64,000 nt of DNA from Niallia nealsonii (GTDB lineage Bacteria > Bacillota > Bacilli > Bacillales > Cytobacillaceae). Positions 34,750-44,730 of this stretch are shown in pieces. Numbering within the stretch: the first letter of the stretch is position 1; each line of letters opens with the position of its first letter. Under the pieces are notes generated by a model. It was not told the origin of the DNA and did not search any database. It saw nothing but the letters and a program-made list of their open reading frames with translations. The translations under genes were made by a program, and so were the position numbers. The stretch covers positions 1 through 64,000 of the forward strand of contig NZ_PISE01000047.1 of assembly GCF_002835805.1 (NCBI RefSeq), written 5' to 3'.

Positions 34750-34764
34750 ATAAAATGCGCTCTT

Positions 34765-36171
34765 TTAAAGAGGAACAATACCTACTGGATTAATCGCGTT
34801 GGATTTTGCTGCATTCCATTGTCCTTTATGCAATTCAAAATGCAAATGTTGCCCTGTAGAATCTCCTGTATTGCCCATTGTCCCGATTCGTTGTCCTTTT
34901 TTCACTACTTGGCCAGCACTTACAACTCTGCTTCCAGATCTCATATGAGCATACACTGTTGTATATACTTGTCCATCTATTGAATGAGAGATAAAAATTA
35001 CTTCTCCATAACTGCTAGATGTATAGGAACGGATAACTACACCATCTGCTGCTGCAACGATTGGTACAGTACCACTTGCTGCAATATCTACACCAGCATG
35101 AAAAGTGCCCCAACGATGACCTAAACCTGATGAAAGATAGCCGTTTGCAGGTTTTGTAAAGCTGCCGGCTGATACTGCCGGTGCGGATGCTGTTGTGGAA
35201 CTGCTTGTGCTTGCAGAACTGCTAGATGCGCTTGAATTGCTGCTTGTGCTTGCAGAGCTGCTAGAACTTGAACTGCTAGGACTAGGAGTGCTTGCTGCCT
35301 TTTTCGCAGCAGCTGCTGCAGCTGCCGCCGCTTCTTCCGCTTTTTTCTTTCTTGCTTCCTCTGCAGCTTTTGCTTCAGCCGCTATACGTTCTTTTTCTAG
35401 TGTAATCGCCTTTTCCATCGCTGATTTTTGGCTAGCAAGAATAGCTTCTTCTTCTTCTAATGACATCATTTCTGCATGAATATGATTTTCTTCTTCTTTT
35501 AATTTTGCCATTAGTTCATCTTTTTCTTTCTTTTGTGCATTTAAGCTAGACTTCATGCTTTCTAATTCACTTAAGTATGTTTCAAGAGAACTTAACTTTG
35601 TTTTCAATTCCGCCTGTGATTCTTCTAATAGCTTTTTATCTGCCTCTTGCTCGCGAAGTATATCTTGGTCTGCTTCTACTATTGTAGCAACTGCTCCCAT
35701 GCGATCGATAAAGTCACTGAAGCTTTGAGAACCCATTAATACATCAACATAGCTAACAGCACCACCCGTTTCTTGGTATGCTCTTGCTCTTTCTTTTAAC
35801 AATTTATTTCGTTGTTCAATTCTTTTTTTCACTTCTTTAATTTGTGCCTCTAGTTTTGTTATTTCTTCTTTCGTGCCTGCTATTTGCTCTTTTTTCTCGA
35901 TAATCTTCACTTGTGTACTGGAAATTTCCGTATTTAATCGTTCGATCTGTTTTTCTACATCTGTTTGCTGCTCTTGTACATCTGTTATTTTTTCATTGGC
36001 ATCATTCAATTTGGAATGGACATCATTTTGTTGATTTTCGATATCTTGTTTTTTTTCATTGAGGTCATTTAAAGAACTTGCTGCATATACATTTTTTATT
36101 GGCATCTGTGTCAGTATGCCGCTAATTCCTAATGCAGCAACTACTGATAATTTAACTACTGTTGATTTCAA
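34765..36171 (-). CDS. Secreted M23 peptidoglycan hydrolase (EnvC/PcsB/CwlO-like), FtsEX partner
   Basis: A secreted murein endopeptidase. A signal peptide ends near VYAASS. A long coiled coil (about residues 35-270, rich in Glu/Lys/Gln) is followed by an Ala/Ser-rich linker (about 270-340) and a C-terminal LytM/M23 domain with HAGVDIAASG, VYAHMRSGS and the zinc motif HLHFEL. The coiled-coil plus hydrolase layout and position just after ftsEX indicate activation by FtsEX, as for PcsB and CwlO. TTG at 36171 is the likely start, because AAAGGAG sits 8 bases upstream inside the longer frame (TTG 36189). Confidence 0.85.
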   Translation of the reverse strand: MKSTVVKLSVVAALGISGILTQMPIKNVYAASSLNDLNEKKQDIENQQNDVHSKLNDANEKITDVQEQQTDVEKQIERLNTEISSTQVKIIEKKEQIAGTKEEITKLEAQIKEVKKRIEQRNKLLKERARAYQETGGAVSYVDVLMGSQSFSDFIDRMGAVATIVEADQDILREQEADKKLLEESQAELKTKLSSLETYLSELESMKSSLNAQKKEKDELMAKLKEEENHIHAEMMSLEEEEAILASQKSAMEKAITLEKERIAAEAKAAEEARKKKAEEAAAAAAAAAKKAASTPSPSSSSSSSSASTSSNSSASSSSASTSSSTTASAPAVSAGSFTKPANGYLSSGLGHRWGTFHAGVDIAASGTVPIVAAADGVVIRSYTSSSYGEVIFISHSIDGQVYTTVYAHMRSGSRVVSAGQVVKKGQRIGTMGNTGDSTGQHLHFELHKGQWNAAKSNAINPVGIVPL

Positions 36172-36328
36172 GCTGAGATCTCCTTTCAACCGAGTTGCTA
36201 TTTTCTCACTTTATTTAATCGCTAAAAAAGCGTACTTTTCGACATTTTTTGCACTAAGTAATGTCCCACATTATAAAATAGCCATAATGTGGGACACATT
36301 CTTTAGCATAATAGTTACTCTTAATTTA

Positions 36329-37222
36329 TTAAACCCGTAAAAACTTGCGGATACTCATTACACTTCCCCATACTCCAATTACTGCTCCCATTACAATCAA
36401 TAGGGCAGATACTTGATAAACAAATGGAGTAAAATCAAGTATTTGAATAAAGTTTGAAGCCAATTTTGGCTGTAAATATTGGTATGAATAATAATAGATG
36501 GTTGACACTGCTCCAATTGGTATAAGCGAACCTAAAATACCTAACCACATTCCTTCAAGGAAAAATGGCCAGCGAATAAACCAGTTTGTTGCACCTACCA
36601 ATTTCATAATTTCAACTTCGCGTCTTCTTGCAACAATCGTAATTTTAATCGTATTAGAAATTAAGAACATGGCTGTAAACAACAGTCCAATAATCAACAC
36701 GATTCCTACGTTTCTGCTGACACTTGTCACTTTAAATAGTTTTTCAACAGATCCTTGTCCATATTTCACTTTTGCTGCATGATCAAAACCTTTTATTTTG
36801 TCCGCCACTTTAATGGTATCTGCTGGATCTTTTGTTTTGACAACAAATACATCATTTAATGGATTATCCTGTTCAAACAGCTTAAAGGCATCTCCGTCTT
36901 CTCCTAAACTATCAATTAAATTGTTTAATTCTTTTTCTTTTGGAGAAAACTTCACCGTATTGACTTCTGATACATTTTTAATCTGTTCCTCAAGTGTAGC
37001 CCGCTCTTCTTTTGTTGCTGCAACATCAATATGCACACGAATTTCCACATTTTCTTCAATCGTTGTTGCTACTTTATTTAAATTCATCATAATGACGAAA
37101 AAGACGCCAACAAGTACTAACGTAATAGTTACAGCACTTATGGATGCAAATGTCATCCATCCATTTCTAAATAAGCTTTTAAAGCTTTCCCTTGCATGTC
37201 TGCGAAACGTTCTAGCCTTCAT
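36329..37222 (-). CDS. ftsX: Cell-division ABC transporter permease FtsX
   Basis: A 297-residue four-helix membrane protein. An N-terminal cytoplasmic segment (MKARTFRRHARESFKSLFRN) leads to TM1, a large extracellular loop that binds the hydrolase partner, then TM2-TM4 with the FtsX motif RRREVEIMKLVGATNWFI. ATG 37222 matches the B. subtilis length and overlaps the end of ftsE by 11 bases. A longer frame to 37303 lies wholly inside ftsE. FtsEX transmits an ATP-driven signal to the M23 hydrolase encoded next. Confidence 0.93.
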   Translation of the reverse strand: MKARTFRRHARESFKSLFRNGWMTFASISAVTITLVLVGVFFVIMMNLNKVATTIEENVEIRVHIDVAATKEERATLEEQIKNVSEVNTVKFSPKEKELNNLIDSLGEDGDAFKLFEQDNPLNDVFVVKTKDPADTIKVADKIKGFDHAAKVKYGQGSVEKLFKVTSVSRNVGIVLIIGLLFTAMFLISNTIKITIVARRREVEIMKLVGATNWFIRWPFFLEGMWLGILGSLIPIGAVSTIYYYSYQYLQPKLASNFIQILDFTPFVYQVSALLIVMGAVIGVWGSVMSIRKFLRV

Positions 37223-37898
37223 ATCCGTATTCACCTCGCTGCTCATCCCGAACAATTCTTCCACTTTCAATGGCAATAACACGATGCTTAATCGTATTAA
37301 CAATTTCTTTATTGTGTGTTGCCATAATAATTGTTGTTCCTCTATTATTAATTTCCTCTAGCAGATTCATAATATCCCAAGATGTTTCCGGATCAAGGTT
37401 ACCAGTTGGTTCATCTGCAATAACCAATTTTGGTGTATTAATAATCGATCGTGCTATTGAGACACGCTGCTGCTCCCCACCAGACAGTTCTGTTGGCAGC
37501 ATTTTTGCTTTATGCTTTAAGCCAACTAGATCCAATATTTCCATTACTTTTTTGTTAATATTTTTTGGATTTTCCTCAATTACTTCAAGCGCAAAAGCAA
37601 CATTTTCATATACCGTTAATGTCGGCAGCAATTTAAAATCTTGGAAAACAACTCCAATATTTCTTCTTAACATCGGCACTTTGCTCATTTTTAACTTTGC
37701 CAAGTTAATGCCATTTATCATAATCGTTCCTTGTGTCGGCTTCTCTTCCCGATACATCATTTTAATAAAAGTAGATTTCCCTGCGCCACTTGGACCTACA
37801 ACGTAAACAAATTCACCTTGTTTGATCTTAATATCTAATCCATTAATAGCAATTACGCCATTAGGATACTTTTTCATTACATTTTTCATTTCTATCAT
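37212..37898 (-). CDS. ftsE: Cell-division ATP-binding protein FtsE
   Basis: A 228-residue ABC ATPase. Walker A is GPSGAGKSTFIK, the signature is LSGGEQQR, and Walker B is VIADEPTGNLDPE. It pairs with FtsX at the membrane to control peptidoglycan hydrolysis during growth and sporulation. It is first in a ftsE-ftsX pair with overlapping genes, followed by the M23 hydrolase. Confidence 0.95.
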   Translation of the reverse strand: MIEMKNVMKKYPNGVIAINGLDIKIKQGEFVYVVGPSGAGKSTFIKMMYREEKPTQGTIMINGINLAKLKMSKVPMLRRNIGVVFQDFKLLPTLTVYENVAFALEVIEENPKNINKKVMEILDLVGLKHKAKMLPTELSGGEQQRVSIARSIINTPKLVIADEPTGNLDPETSWDIMNLLEEINNRGTTIIMATHNKEIVNTIKHRVIAIESGRIVRDEQRGEYGYEG

Positions 37899-38451
37899 CT
37901 ATTATCACACCTGATTATTATTTGTTAGAAACATTTGCTATATAAATTCCTGAATTTTTTGCACGATAAAAGAAACCAGCCTTCTCCCTGTTGGCTTGTT
38001 AAGCTGCCGAGAGTTAAGTTTCTATTTTTCTATAAAGTCTTACTGACAAAGTTTACACGATAAATACATCATTCGACAAATTCCAGTCAAAAGAAAGGAA
38101 TAAAAAAACAAATTCCCTTCGTTACTCAAGTTATTATATCATTAACCTACAACAAGTTAACGGAAAAAATTATTACATTTTCTTTTCAAACATCTATTAA
38201 TATACTTTTTTTTAATAATTAATTAATATTACCATGTAAATAACACCATATTCCATCTATTTTCTCCTTATTTCTGCACAATTATAGGTATTTAGACCTT
38301 ATTCATTTGTAATAAAAAGGTAATATTTACATGCACGCTTTAACAAATATCATATCATTTATTACCTCTTTCTTCAGCCTAATCTATTAAATACCTCCGT
38401 TCCCTTTATCTCCTGCTTCCTTTTATCCATCCTATTTTTATAACCAACTCT
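37899..38451. other. Intergenic region upstream of ftsE
   Basis: About 550 bp of A/T-rich sequence before the MITE. It must hold the ftsE promoter. A weak hairpin (CCAGCC with GGCTTG, ~37978-38005) is visible; no ORF or clear operator was found. Confidence 0.4.
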
Positions 38452-38459
38452 TTTAAATA

Positions 38460-38671
38460 GGCTGTTTTCGTACACTTTGTTGCTTTTAACGGAGCAGGTT
38501 GATTTTCGTTCGAGGATGCTCGCTTTCCGTGGGGCGGGCGGTGGCTTCCTCGTCGTATCGCCTGTCCCGCTAATCCCAGAGTCTCGCACCTTTCACTCCA
38601 ATTAACCTATTTTAACTATGGATTTACTCATGGAAACTATCCAAAAAAAAACATTTTTTTAGAAAGCAGCC
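38460..38671 (+). mobile_element. GGCTG-type MITE with 8-bp target duplication
   Basis: A 212-bp copy with a GC-rich core (CGCTTTCCGTGGGGCGGGCGG). Perfect direct repeats TTTAAATA flank it at 38452-38459 and 38672-38679. Confidence 0.92.
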
Positions 38672-38679
38672 TTTAAATA

Positions 38680-38738
38680 AAAAAAGTTTTATTCTGTAAA
38701 ATAGCAAACTTGCCATTTTAAAAATAAAACTTTTTTTC
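38680..38738. terminator. cccB terminator
   Basis: AAAAAAAGTTTTATT and AATAAAACTTTTTTT form a long outer stem, with inner pairing of AAAATGGCAAG and CTATTTT-type sequence. It stands between cccB and the MITE. Confidence 0.85.
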
Positions 38739-38739
38739 C

Positions 38740-39051
38740 TTATTTCTTGTCAGCCAGCCACTCGGCCACTGCTTCTGCATCTTTTCCTTGTAATACACCT
38801 TTAGGCATATTGCCCTTGCCTTCAAGAATAATCTTCTCAATATCTTCTTTTGACAACTCAGACCCAACAGCTTGTAAATTAGGACCGCCGCCGCCTTCTA
38901 AATTGCTGCCGTGGCATACGGAACATTTTTGATTATACAGCTTTTCTGGATCTCCTGCTTTTGCAGAACTTGAAGATGAATCCTCATTATTGCCGCAGCC
39001 AGCTAAAAGAAAAAAAGCAAAGATAATGGTTGGCATCATTAATTTTTTCAT
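38740..39051 (-). CDS. cccB: Cytochrome c551, lipoprotein (CccB)
   Basis: A 103-residue membrane-anchored c-type cytochrome that passes electrons to the terminal oxidase on the outer face of the membrane. The signal peptide ends in a lipobox (LLAGC, Cys19). A Ser-rich linker follows, then heme attachment CSVCHG and a distal methionine ligand in GNMPKGVL. Its place between ftsE and yvjA is the same as in B. subtilis. Confidence 0.93.
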   Translation of the reverse strand: MKKLMMPTIIFAFFLLAGCGNNEDSSSSSAKAGDPEKLYNQKCSVCHGSNLEGGGGPNLQAVGSELSKEDIEKIILEGKGNMPKGVLQGKDAEAVAEWLADKK

Positions 39052-39103
39052 GCAAGCATCTCCCTTTTAAGCAGATCTTGTCTTTATTATACCAATTCCT
39101 CCA

Positions 39104-39922
39104 TTATTTAAAACCCTTGCCTAATACTTCTGATGCATCCATTACAATAACAAATGCAGTGGAATCAATAGACTGAACAAGTGACTTTAATTTGGTGAAT
39201 TCTGATTGATCAACAACACACATCAAAATTGGCCGTTCAAAGTCTGTATATCCACCATGTGCTGTTAATTTTGTTACACCACGATCGATTTTAGTTAAAA
39301 TTCCGCTTTGCACTTCTTCTTGTTTTTCTGTTATAATAAGCGCCATTTTCGAGTTTCTCATTCCAATTTGCACTAAATCAATTGTTTTGCTTGTTACAAA
39401 TAAGGCAATCAGTGCATATAAACCTTGCTCAATGCTAAAAACAATGCTTGCCGTAACAACAATCAAACCGTCAATTATGGCAACACAATTGCCTAATGAT
39501 ATTCCGGTATATTTATTAATAATCTGCGCCGCTAAATCTGTTCCTCCGGTAGAGGCTCTCCCCTTAAAAACAATACCAATGCCGAGTCCAATTCCAATTC
39601 CCCCATAAATAGAAGCTAAAAGGGGCTCGTGTGTCCATGGCTCCAAATCTTTTGATAAATATACAACAAAGGGAAGAAATATCGTTCCAACCAATGTTTT
39701 TACTCCAAAGTTTTTCCCTAATAAGATAATCCCTGCTATAAATAATGGAATATTAAATGCCCACTGAACAAAAGCAGGCTCCCAATTAAGTTTCGCTTCT
39801 AAAATGGTGCTGATCCCGCTTACTCCACCAGATGCAATTTGGTTTGGCAATAAAAACAGATTAAAGGTTAACGCAACAATTGCCGCACCAATTAACACAT
39901 AAATATACTCACGAACTTTCAC
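39104..39922 (-). CDS. yvjA: YitT-family membrane protein (YvjA)
   Basis: A 272-residue protein with five or six helices (DUF161) and a C-terminal cytoplasmic DUF2179 domain (about residues 185-270, GVTKLTAHGGYTDFERPILM). Function is unknown; possibly a transporter. I chose GTG 39922, because GAGGTG lies 9 bases upstream. The open frame runs on to 40081, but that extension is not YitT-like. The neighbours cccB and prfB match B. subtilis. Confidence 0.85.
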   Translation of the reverse strand: MKVREYIYVLIGAAIVALTFNLFLLPNQIASGGVSGISTILEAKLNWEPAFVQWAFNIPLFIAGIILLGKNFGVKTLVGTIFLPFVVYLSKDLEPWTHEPLLASIYGGIGIGLGIGIVFKGRASTGGTDLAAQIINKYTGISLGNCVAIIDGLIVVTASIVFSIEQGLYALIALFVTSKTIDLVQIGMRNSKMALIITEKQEEVQSGILTKIDRGVTKLTAHGGYTDFERPILMCVVDQSEFTKLKSLVQSIDSTAFVIVMDASEVLGKGFK

Positions 39923-40163
39923 TTTCCTTAACACCTCTTTAAATAATGGACGATATAGATAGGTTAAGCACGTCTTCTTTGACAGATAACACGCTAAAAC
40001 ATTGCTATACCGACTTCTCTCTTTTCTTATCATTTCCCAAGCAGAGAGTATATCATCCATTAAAACAGGTGTAAACCGCATTAAATTAGCGTGGTAAAGG
40101 GATAAAACCGCTATTTTTCTTCTTTTTTACTGATGAGACATGATTATGTATCTTTTTCAAAAA

Positions 40164-40402
40164 GGCTATTTTCGTAACTTTGTTGCTATTTATTTAAAAA
40201 AGATTAGGTAATTTCCGCTTCAGGATGCTCGCTTTCCGCGGGGCGAGCGATGAGCCTCCTCGGCGCTTCACGCCTGCGGGGTCTCACCTGTCCCGCCATT
40301 CCCGCAGGAGTCTCGCACCTTCCGCTTCAATCATCTTCTTTATCAGCAGCGGTTTGAGTAAACAAAGCTTATTTAAAAACAACAATCTTTTAGAAAAGAG
40401 CC
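40164..40402 (+). mobile_element. GGCTG-type MITE with 8-bp target duplication
   Basis: A 239-bp copy with a strong GC-rich core (CGCTTTCCGCGGGGCGAGCG; GCCTCCTCGGCGCTTCACGC). Perfect direct repeats TTCAAAAA flank it at 40156-40163 and 40403-40410. Its right half has diverged from the other copies but keeps the end TTTTAGAAAAGAGCC. Confidence 0.92.
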
Positions 40403-40411
40403 TTCAAAAAA

Positions 40412-40450
40412 AGGAAAAAGCCATCGCTGCTTTGACATAGCGATGACTTT
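40412..40450 (-). terminator. prfB terminator
   Basis: AGTCATCGCTATG and CAGCGATGGCTTTTTCC form a stem with a T-run on the minus strand. Confidence 0.8.
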
Positions 40451-40459
40451 AATCGATTA

Positions 40460-41570
40460 TTATTCACTTACACTTAATTTTGAACGCAAATAAGCATTAA
40501 TAAACACATCTAAATCGCCATCCATTACAGATTGGGTATTGCCCACCTCTGTATTCGTACGATGGTCTTTTACCATCGAATATGGATGGAACACGTAAGA
40601 ACGAATTTGGCTTCCCCAGCCAATTTCCTTTTGTTCGCCACGGATTTCTGCTAATTTTTCTTCTTTTTCTTCAATTTTCTTTTGATACAATTTTGCCTTC
40701 AACATTTTCATCGCTGTTTCTCTGTTTTTAATTTGAGAACGTTCTGTTTGACAAGAAACCACGACTCCTGTTGGCATATGGGTAATACGAACAGCAGAAT
40801 CTGTTGTATTGATATGCTGACCACCAGCTCCACTTGCACGGTACGTATCAACTTTCAAATCTTCTGTACGCACTTCAATTTCAATTTCATCATTAAATTC
40901 AGGCATTATTTCACATGATACAAAGCTTGTATGTCTTCGGCCTGATGAATCAAATGGAGAGATGCGAACAAGACGGTGTACCCCTTTTTCCGCTTTTAAA
41001 TAGCCAAAAGCATTATGTCCTTTAATCGCTAATGTTACACTTTTAATTCCCGCTTCATCTCCAGGAAGATAATCCAATGTTTCTACTTTAAAGCCTTTTT
41101 TCTCTGCCCATCTAGTATACATGCGAAGAAGCATACTGCCCCAGTCTTGGGATTCTGTTCCTCCAGCACCTGGATGAAGCTCTAGAATTGCATTATTTTT
41201 ATCATATGGTTCACTTAACAACAGATTTAATTCAAAATCGCTTAAACGTTTTACTAGATCTTTTAGTTCTTCTTCTAGCTCACTTCGCAACTCTGCATCA
41301 TCTTCTTCTTTCACTAGCTCATATGTCAATTCCAGGTTTTCATATACTTCAAATAATTTATAGAATTCATGTGCCTGGTCTTTTAATGCATTACTTTCAG
41401 AAATAACCGTTTGTGCTGCCTGCTGATCATTCCAAAAATTTGGATGAAGCATTTCATCTTCTAATTCAGCGATGCGAGCCTCTTTATTTTCTAAGTCAAA
41501 GAGACCCCCTAAAGTTTTCTAGTGTTACCTCTATCTTTTCTAACTCATTGCGAATATCTGCTAATTCCAT
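40460..41570 (-). CDS. prfB: Peptide chain release factor 2 (programmed +1 frameshift)
   Basis: RF2 ends translation at UGA and UAA. The main frame (from 41495 down) contains SPF-type [11 protein letters not shown] and the peptidyl-hydrolysis GGQ in [16 protein letters not shown]. The first 24 codons begin at ATG 41570 ([20 protein letters not shown]) in another frame and end at an in-frame TGA (41498-41496). A +1 shift there joins the two parts to give ~370 residues. The gene lies between secA and yvjA, as in B. subtilis. Confidence 0.95.
41496..41511 (-). other. prfB programmed frameshift site
   Basis: The minus strand reads AGGGGGTCTCTTTGAC: an internal Shine-Dalgarno (AGGGGG) three bases before the slippery CTT-TGA-C. 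When RF2 is scarce the ribosome pauses at TGA and shifts +1. The spacer codon is TCT rather than the common TAT. Confidence 0.93.
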
Positions 41571-41718
41571 TTACTGTCACCCTTTATTTAAATATAGTCC
41601 ATTAATGGCTGTAGTTTTCTACCTTATAGTATTATATGGCTTTTCACAAAAAAATGCATGCACTGGTGAAAAGTTCCCCAATTTCTGATCATTTTTTTAG
41701 CCAATAAATTCTTATGAA

Positions 41719-41758
41719 CAAAAAAACTGTCTCTTCCTGCAAGAAGAGACAAGTTTTC
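41719..41758 (-). terminator. secA terminator
   Basis: CTTGTCTCTTCTTG and CAGGAAGAGACAG pair around a tiny loop, followed by TTTTTTTG on the minus strand. Confidence 0.9.
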
Positions 41759-41764
41759 TAACAC

Positions 41765-44284
41765 TTATTGTACATTTTTCCCACAACAGTTTTTGTATTT
41801 TTTTCCGCTTCCACAAAAACATGGTGCATTTCTGCCTACATCCATTTTCTTCGTAGCAGGACGTTTTTTCGGTGTCGTTTCTCCATCTTCTTTTGGATTA
41901 ACGGCTTGGCCCTTCATGACTTCTTCACGCTCTAAGTTGTTGCGGATTTCTGCTTTCATGACATATTTAGCAACATCTTCTTCAATTGCAATAATCATTT
42001 CCTCAAACATTGCAAAACCTTCACCTTGATACTCGCGAAGCGGATCAATTTGACCGTATGCACGTAAATGAATCCCTTGGCGCAGCTGATCCATTGCATC
42101 AATATGATCAATCCATTTGCTGTCAACAGCGCGAAGCACAATAACTCTTTCAAATTCACGCATTTGTTCTGCCGATAATTTTTCTTCTTTTTCATCGTAA
42201 TTTTTTACTACTTTTGCATAGATTATTTCAACAATATCTTCACTGTCTTTGCCGCGAATTTCACTAGCTTCCAATTCTCCTTCATGAAGAAGATTTCCAT
42301 TCGCATAATCGACAATTGCCTGCAGGTTCCATGCTTCTTGATCTTCATGATCTGGTGTATGTGCCCCTATATTACGCTCTAAGGAAGATTTAATCATTTT
42401 TTCTACAATCGAACGCAAATTGTCGGAAGTTAACACTTCATTACGCTGTGTATAAATGATTTCCCGTTGTTGGCGCAGAACATCATCATATTGCAGCAAT
42501 TGTTTACGAGAATCAAAGTTATTGCCTTCCACTCGTTTTTGAGCAGATTCTACGGCACGTGAAACCATTTTGCTTTGAATAGGCTGAGTGTCATCCATGC
42601 CTAATCTTGCCATCATGTTTTTCATATTATCTGAACCGAATCGGCGCATCAATTCATCTTCCATAGAAAGATAAAACTGAGTCACACCTGGATCTCCTTG
42701 ACGGCCAGAACGACCGCGAAGCTGGTTATCAATACGTCTGCTTTCATGACGTTCTGTACCAATTACGGCAAGACCTCCAAGATCTTTGATGCCTTCAGCT
42801 AATTTAATATCTGTACCACGGCCGGCCATATTTGTTGCAATTGTTACAGCACCATTTTCCCCGGCATTTGCAATGATTTCTGCTTCTCTTTCATGGTTTT
42901 TCGCATTCAGGACATTATGAGGAATGCCTTTTTTAGAAAGATAGTTGGAAATGATTTCGGATGTTTCAATCGCAACCGTACCTACTAATACTGGTTGTCC
43001 TTTTTTATGTCTTTCGGCAATATCTTCTACTACCGCTCTAAACTTGCCATCCATGCTCGCATAAATTAAATCTGGACGATCATCACGGACAATGTCTCTG
43101 TTTGTTGGAATAACAACAACACTCATATTATAAATATTTCGGAACTCTTCTTCTTCCGTTTTTGCTGTACCAGTCATCCCCGCTAATTTTTCATACATAC
43201 GGAAATAGTTTTGGAAAGTGATGGTAGCTAACGTCATGCTTTCATTTTGAATTTCTAAATTTTCCTTCGCCTCAATTGCTTGATGAAGCCCGTCACTATA
43301 GCGGCGGCCTTTCATTAAACGGCCTGTAAACTGGTCTACAATAACGATTTCTCCGTCTTGCACCACATAGTCGACATCATTATGCATGCTGGCATTTGCT
43401 TTTAATGCTTGAGAAATATGGTGGTTAATGGCCACATTGGATACATCAAATAAGTTCTCAATTTGGAAAACACGTTCTGCTTTTGACATTCCTTCTTCTG
43501 TCAGCTGCACACCTTTTGTTTTTTCATCATAAATATAGTCTTTTTCTACTTTTAGGCTCTTAACAAACGTATTTGCTCGAACATATAATTGTGTAGATTT
43601 TTGGGCAGAACCGGAAATAATCAATGGTGTACGCGCTTCATCGATTAGGATGGAATCCACTTCATCAATTACGGCATAAAATAATGGTTTTTGCACTTTT
43701 TGCTCATTATATAACACCATATTGTCACGGAGATAATCAAAACCAAATTCATTATTTGTTCCGTACGTAATATCCGCATTGTAAGCAGCTTGTTTTTCTT
43801 CTTTTGACATGCCATTTAAGTTTAAACCAACTGTCAGACCAAGGAATTCATATAGCTGTCCCATTTCCGAAGCATCACGTGTTGCCAGATATTCATTGAC
43901 TGTTATAACATGGACTCCTTTTCCAGAAAGGGCATTAAGATAAACAGGCAAAGTAGCCGTCAATGTTTTCCCTTCCCCTGTTTTCATCTCGGAAATATTT
44001 CCATCATGAAGGGACGCTCCCCCCATCAGCTGAACAGTATATGGATATAATCCTAGTACACGTTTTGCTCCTTCACGAACTACGGCAAATGCTTCCACAA
44101 GCAAATCATCCAAGGTTTCGCCTTTTTGATAGCGCTCTTTAAATTCTTCTGTTTTTTCTACTAATTGCTCGTCCGTTAATTTAGCGGTTTCCTCTGCTAA
44201 CAATTCCACTTTCTCGGCAATTTTTGCGAGTTTTTTCAAATCCCGCTTATTTTGATCAAATACTTTATTTAAAATTCCAAGCAT
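41765..44284 (-). CDS. secA: Preprotein translocase ATPase SecA
   Basis: The 839-residue motor that drives proteins through SecYEG. It has the N-terminal [18 protein letters not shown], Walker A in [29 protein letters not shown], a C-terminal helicase domain with GRGTDIKL and the [11 protein letters not shown] motif, and the zinc-binding tail [23 protein letters not shown] precedes the ATG. Order hpf-secA-prfB is as in B. subtilis. The ~410-bp region between secA and the hpf terminator holds no other recognisable feature. Confidence 0.97.
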   Translation of the reverse strand: MLGILNKVFDQNKRDLKKLAKIAEKVELLAEETAKLTDEQLVEKTEEFKERYQKGETLDDLLVEAFAVVREGAKRVLGLYPYTVQLMGGASLHDGNISEMKTGEGKTLTATLPVYLNALSGKGVHVITVNEYLATRDASEMGQLYEFLGLTVGLNLNGMSKEEKQAAYNADITYGTNNEFGFDYLRDNMVLYNEQKVQKPLFYAVIDEVDSILIDEARTPLIISGSAQKSTQLYVRANTFVKSLKVEKDYIYDEKTKGVQLTEEGMSKAERVFQIENLFDVSNVAINHHISQALKANASMHNDVDYVVQDGEIVIVDQFTGRLMKGRRYSDGLHQAIEAKENLEIQNESMTLATITFQNYFRMYEKLAGMTGTAKTEEEEFRNIYNMSVVVIPTNRDIVRDDRPDLIYASMDGKFRAVVEDIAERHKKGQPVLVGTVAIETSEIISNYLSKKGIPHNVLNAKNHEREAEIIANAGENGAVTIATNMAGRGTDIKLAEGIKDLGGLAVIGTERHESRRIDNQLRGRSGRQGDPGVTQFYLSMEDELMRRFGSDNMKNMMARLGMDDTQPIQSKMVSRAVESAQKRVEGNNFDSRKQLLQYDDVLRQQREIIYTQRNEVLTSDNLRSIVEKMIKSSLERNIGAHTPDHEDQEAWNLQAIVDYANGNLLHEGELEASEIRGKDSEDIVEIIYAKVVKNYDEKEEKLSAEQMREFERVIVLRAVDSKWIDHIDAMDQLRQGIHLRAYGQIDPLREYQGEGFAMFEEMIIAIEEDVAKYVMKAEIRNNLEREEVMKGQAVNPKEDGETTPKKRPATKKMDVGRNAPCFCGSGKKYKNCCGKNVQ

Positions 44285-44694
44285 TAAATAACGCTCCTTT
44301 ATTATGGTTATGGGAAAAAAAATCTTGTTTATCCGATGGCAAGCATTATCATTTACCGCTTTTTTCCACCAACTGCTTTTGCTTTTTTCTTTTGCAAAAT
44401 AATACTTTTTATAGAAACTCTGGTTATATCCGATTAATAATACTTCGTTATTATTAAAAATGGATGAAAATGATTTGGCAGTTTTGTTAACAAATAGACA
44501 GGGAAAATCTTGTTAGCGACAATAAAAAATCGCCTCTTTTTCCGTTTATTCTTTATCTTATCTATCTTACCATTTCCATACTAGTGTGACAACTTATGTA
44601 ATGATTAGTAGGGCCTATATTATTACTATTATGCACTTATTTTTTTTATCCATAAACAACAGATAAAAAATCACGTTTATTCATTCCAAACAAA

Positions 44695-44726
44695 TAAAAA
44701 CGCAGGAGACAATCCCCTGCGTTTTA
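44695..44726 (-). terminator. hpf terminator
   Basis: AAAACGCAGGGGA pairs with TCTCCTGCGTTTTT, followed by a T-run on the minus strand. Confidence 0.85.
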
Positions 44727-44730
44727 TTTG

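Noticed and set aside
35195-35479. Leu/Ala-rich plus-strand ORF opposite the M23 hydrolase
   Set aside because: It is the antisense of the Ala/Ser-rich linker and coiled coil of the hydrolase, a composition artefact.
39923-40081. N-terminal extension of the YitT-family gene
   Set aside because: The extra 53 codons are not YitT-like and an internal GTG with GAGGTG upstream fits the family length.
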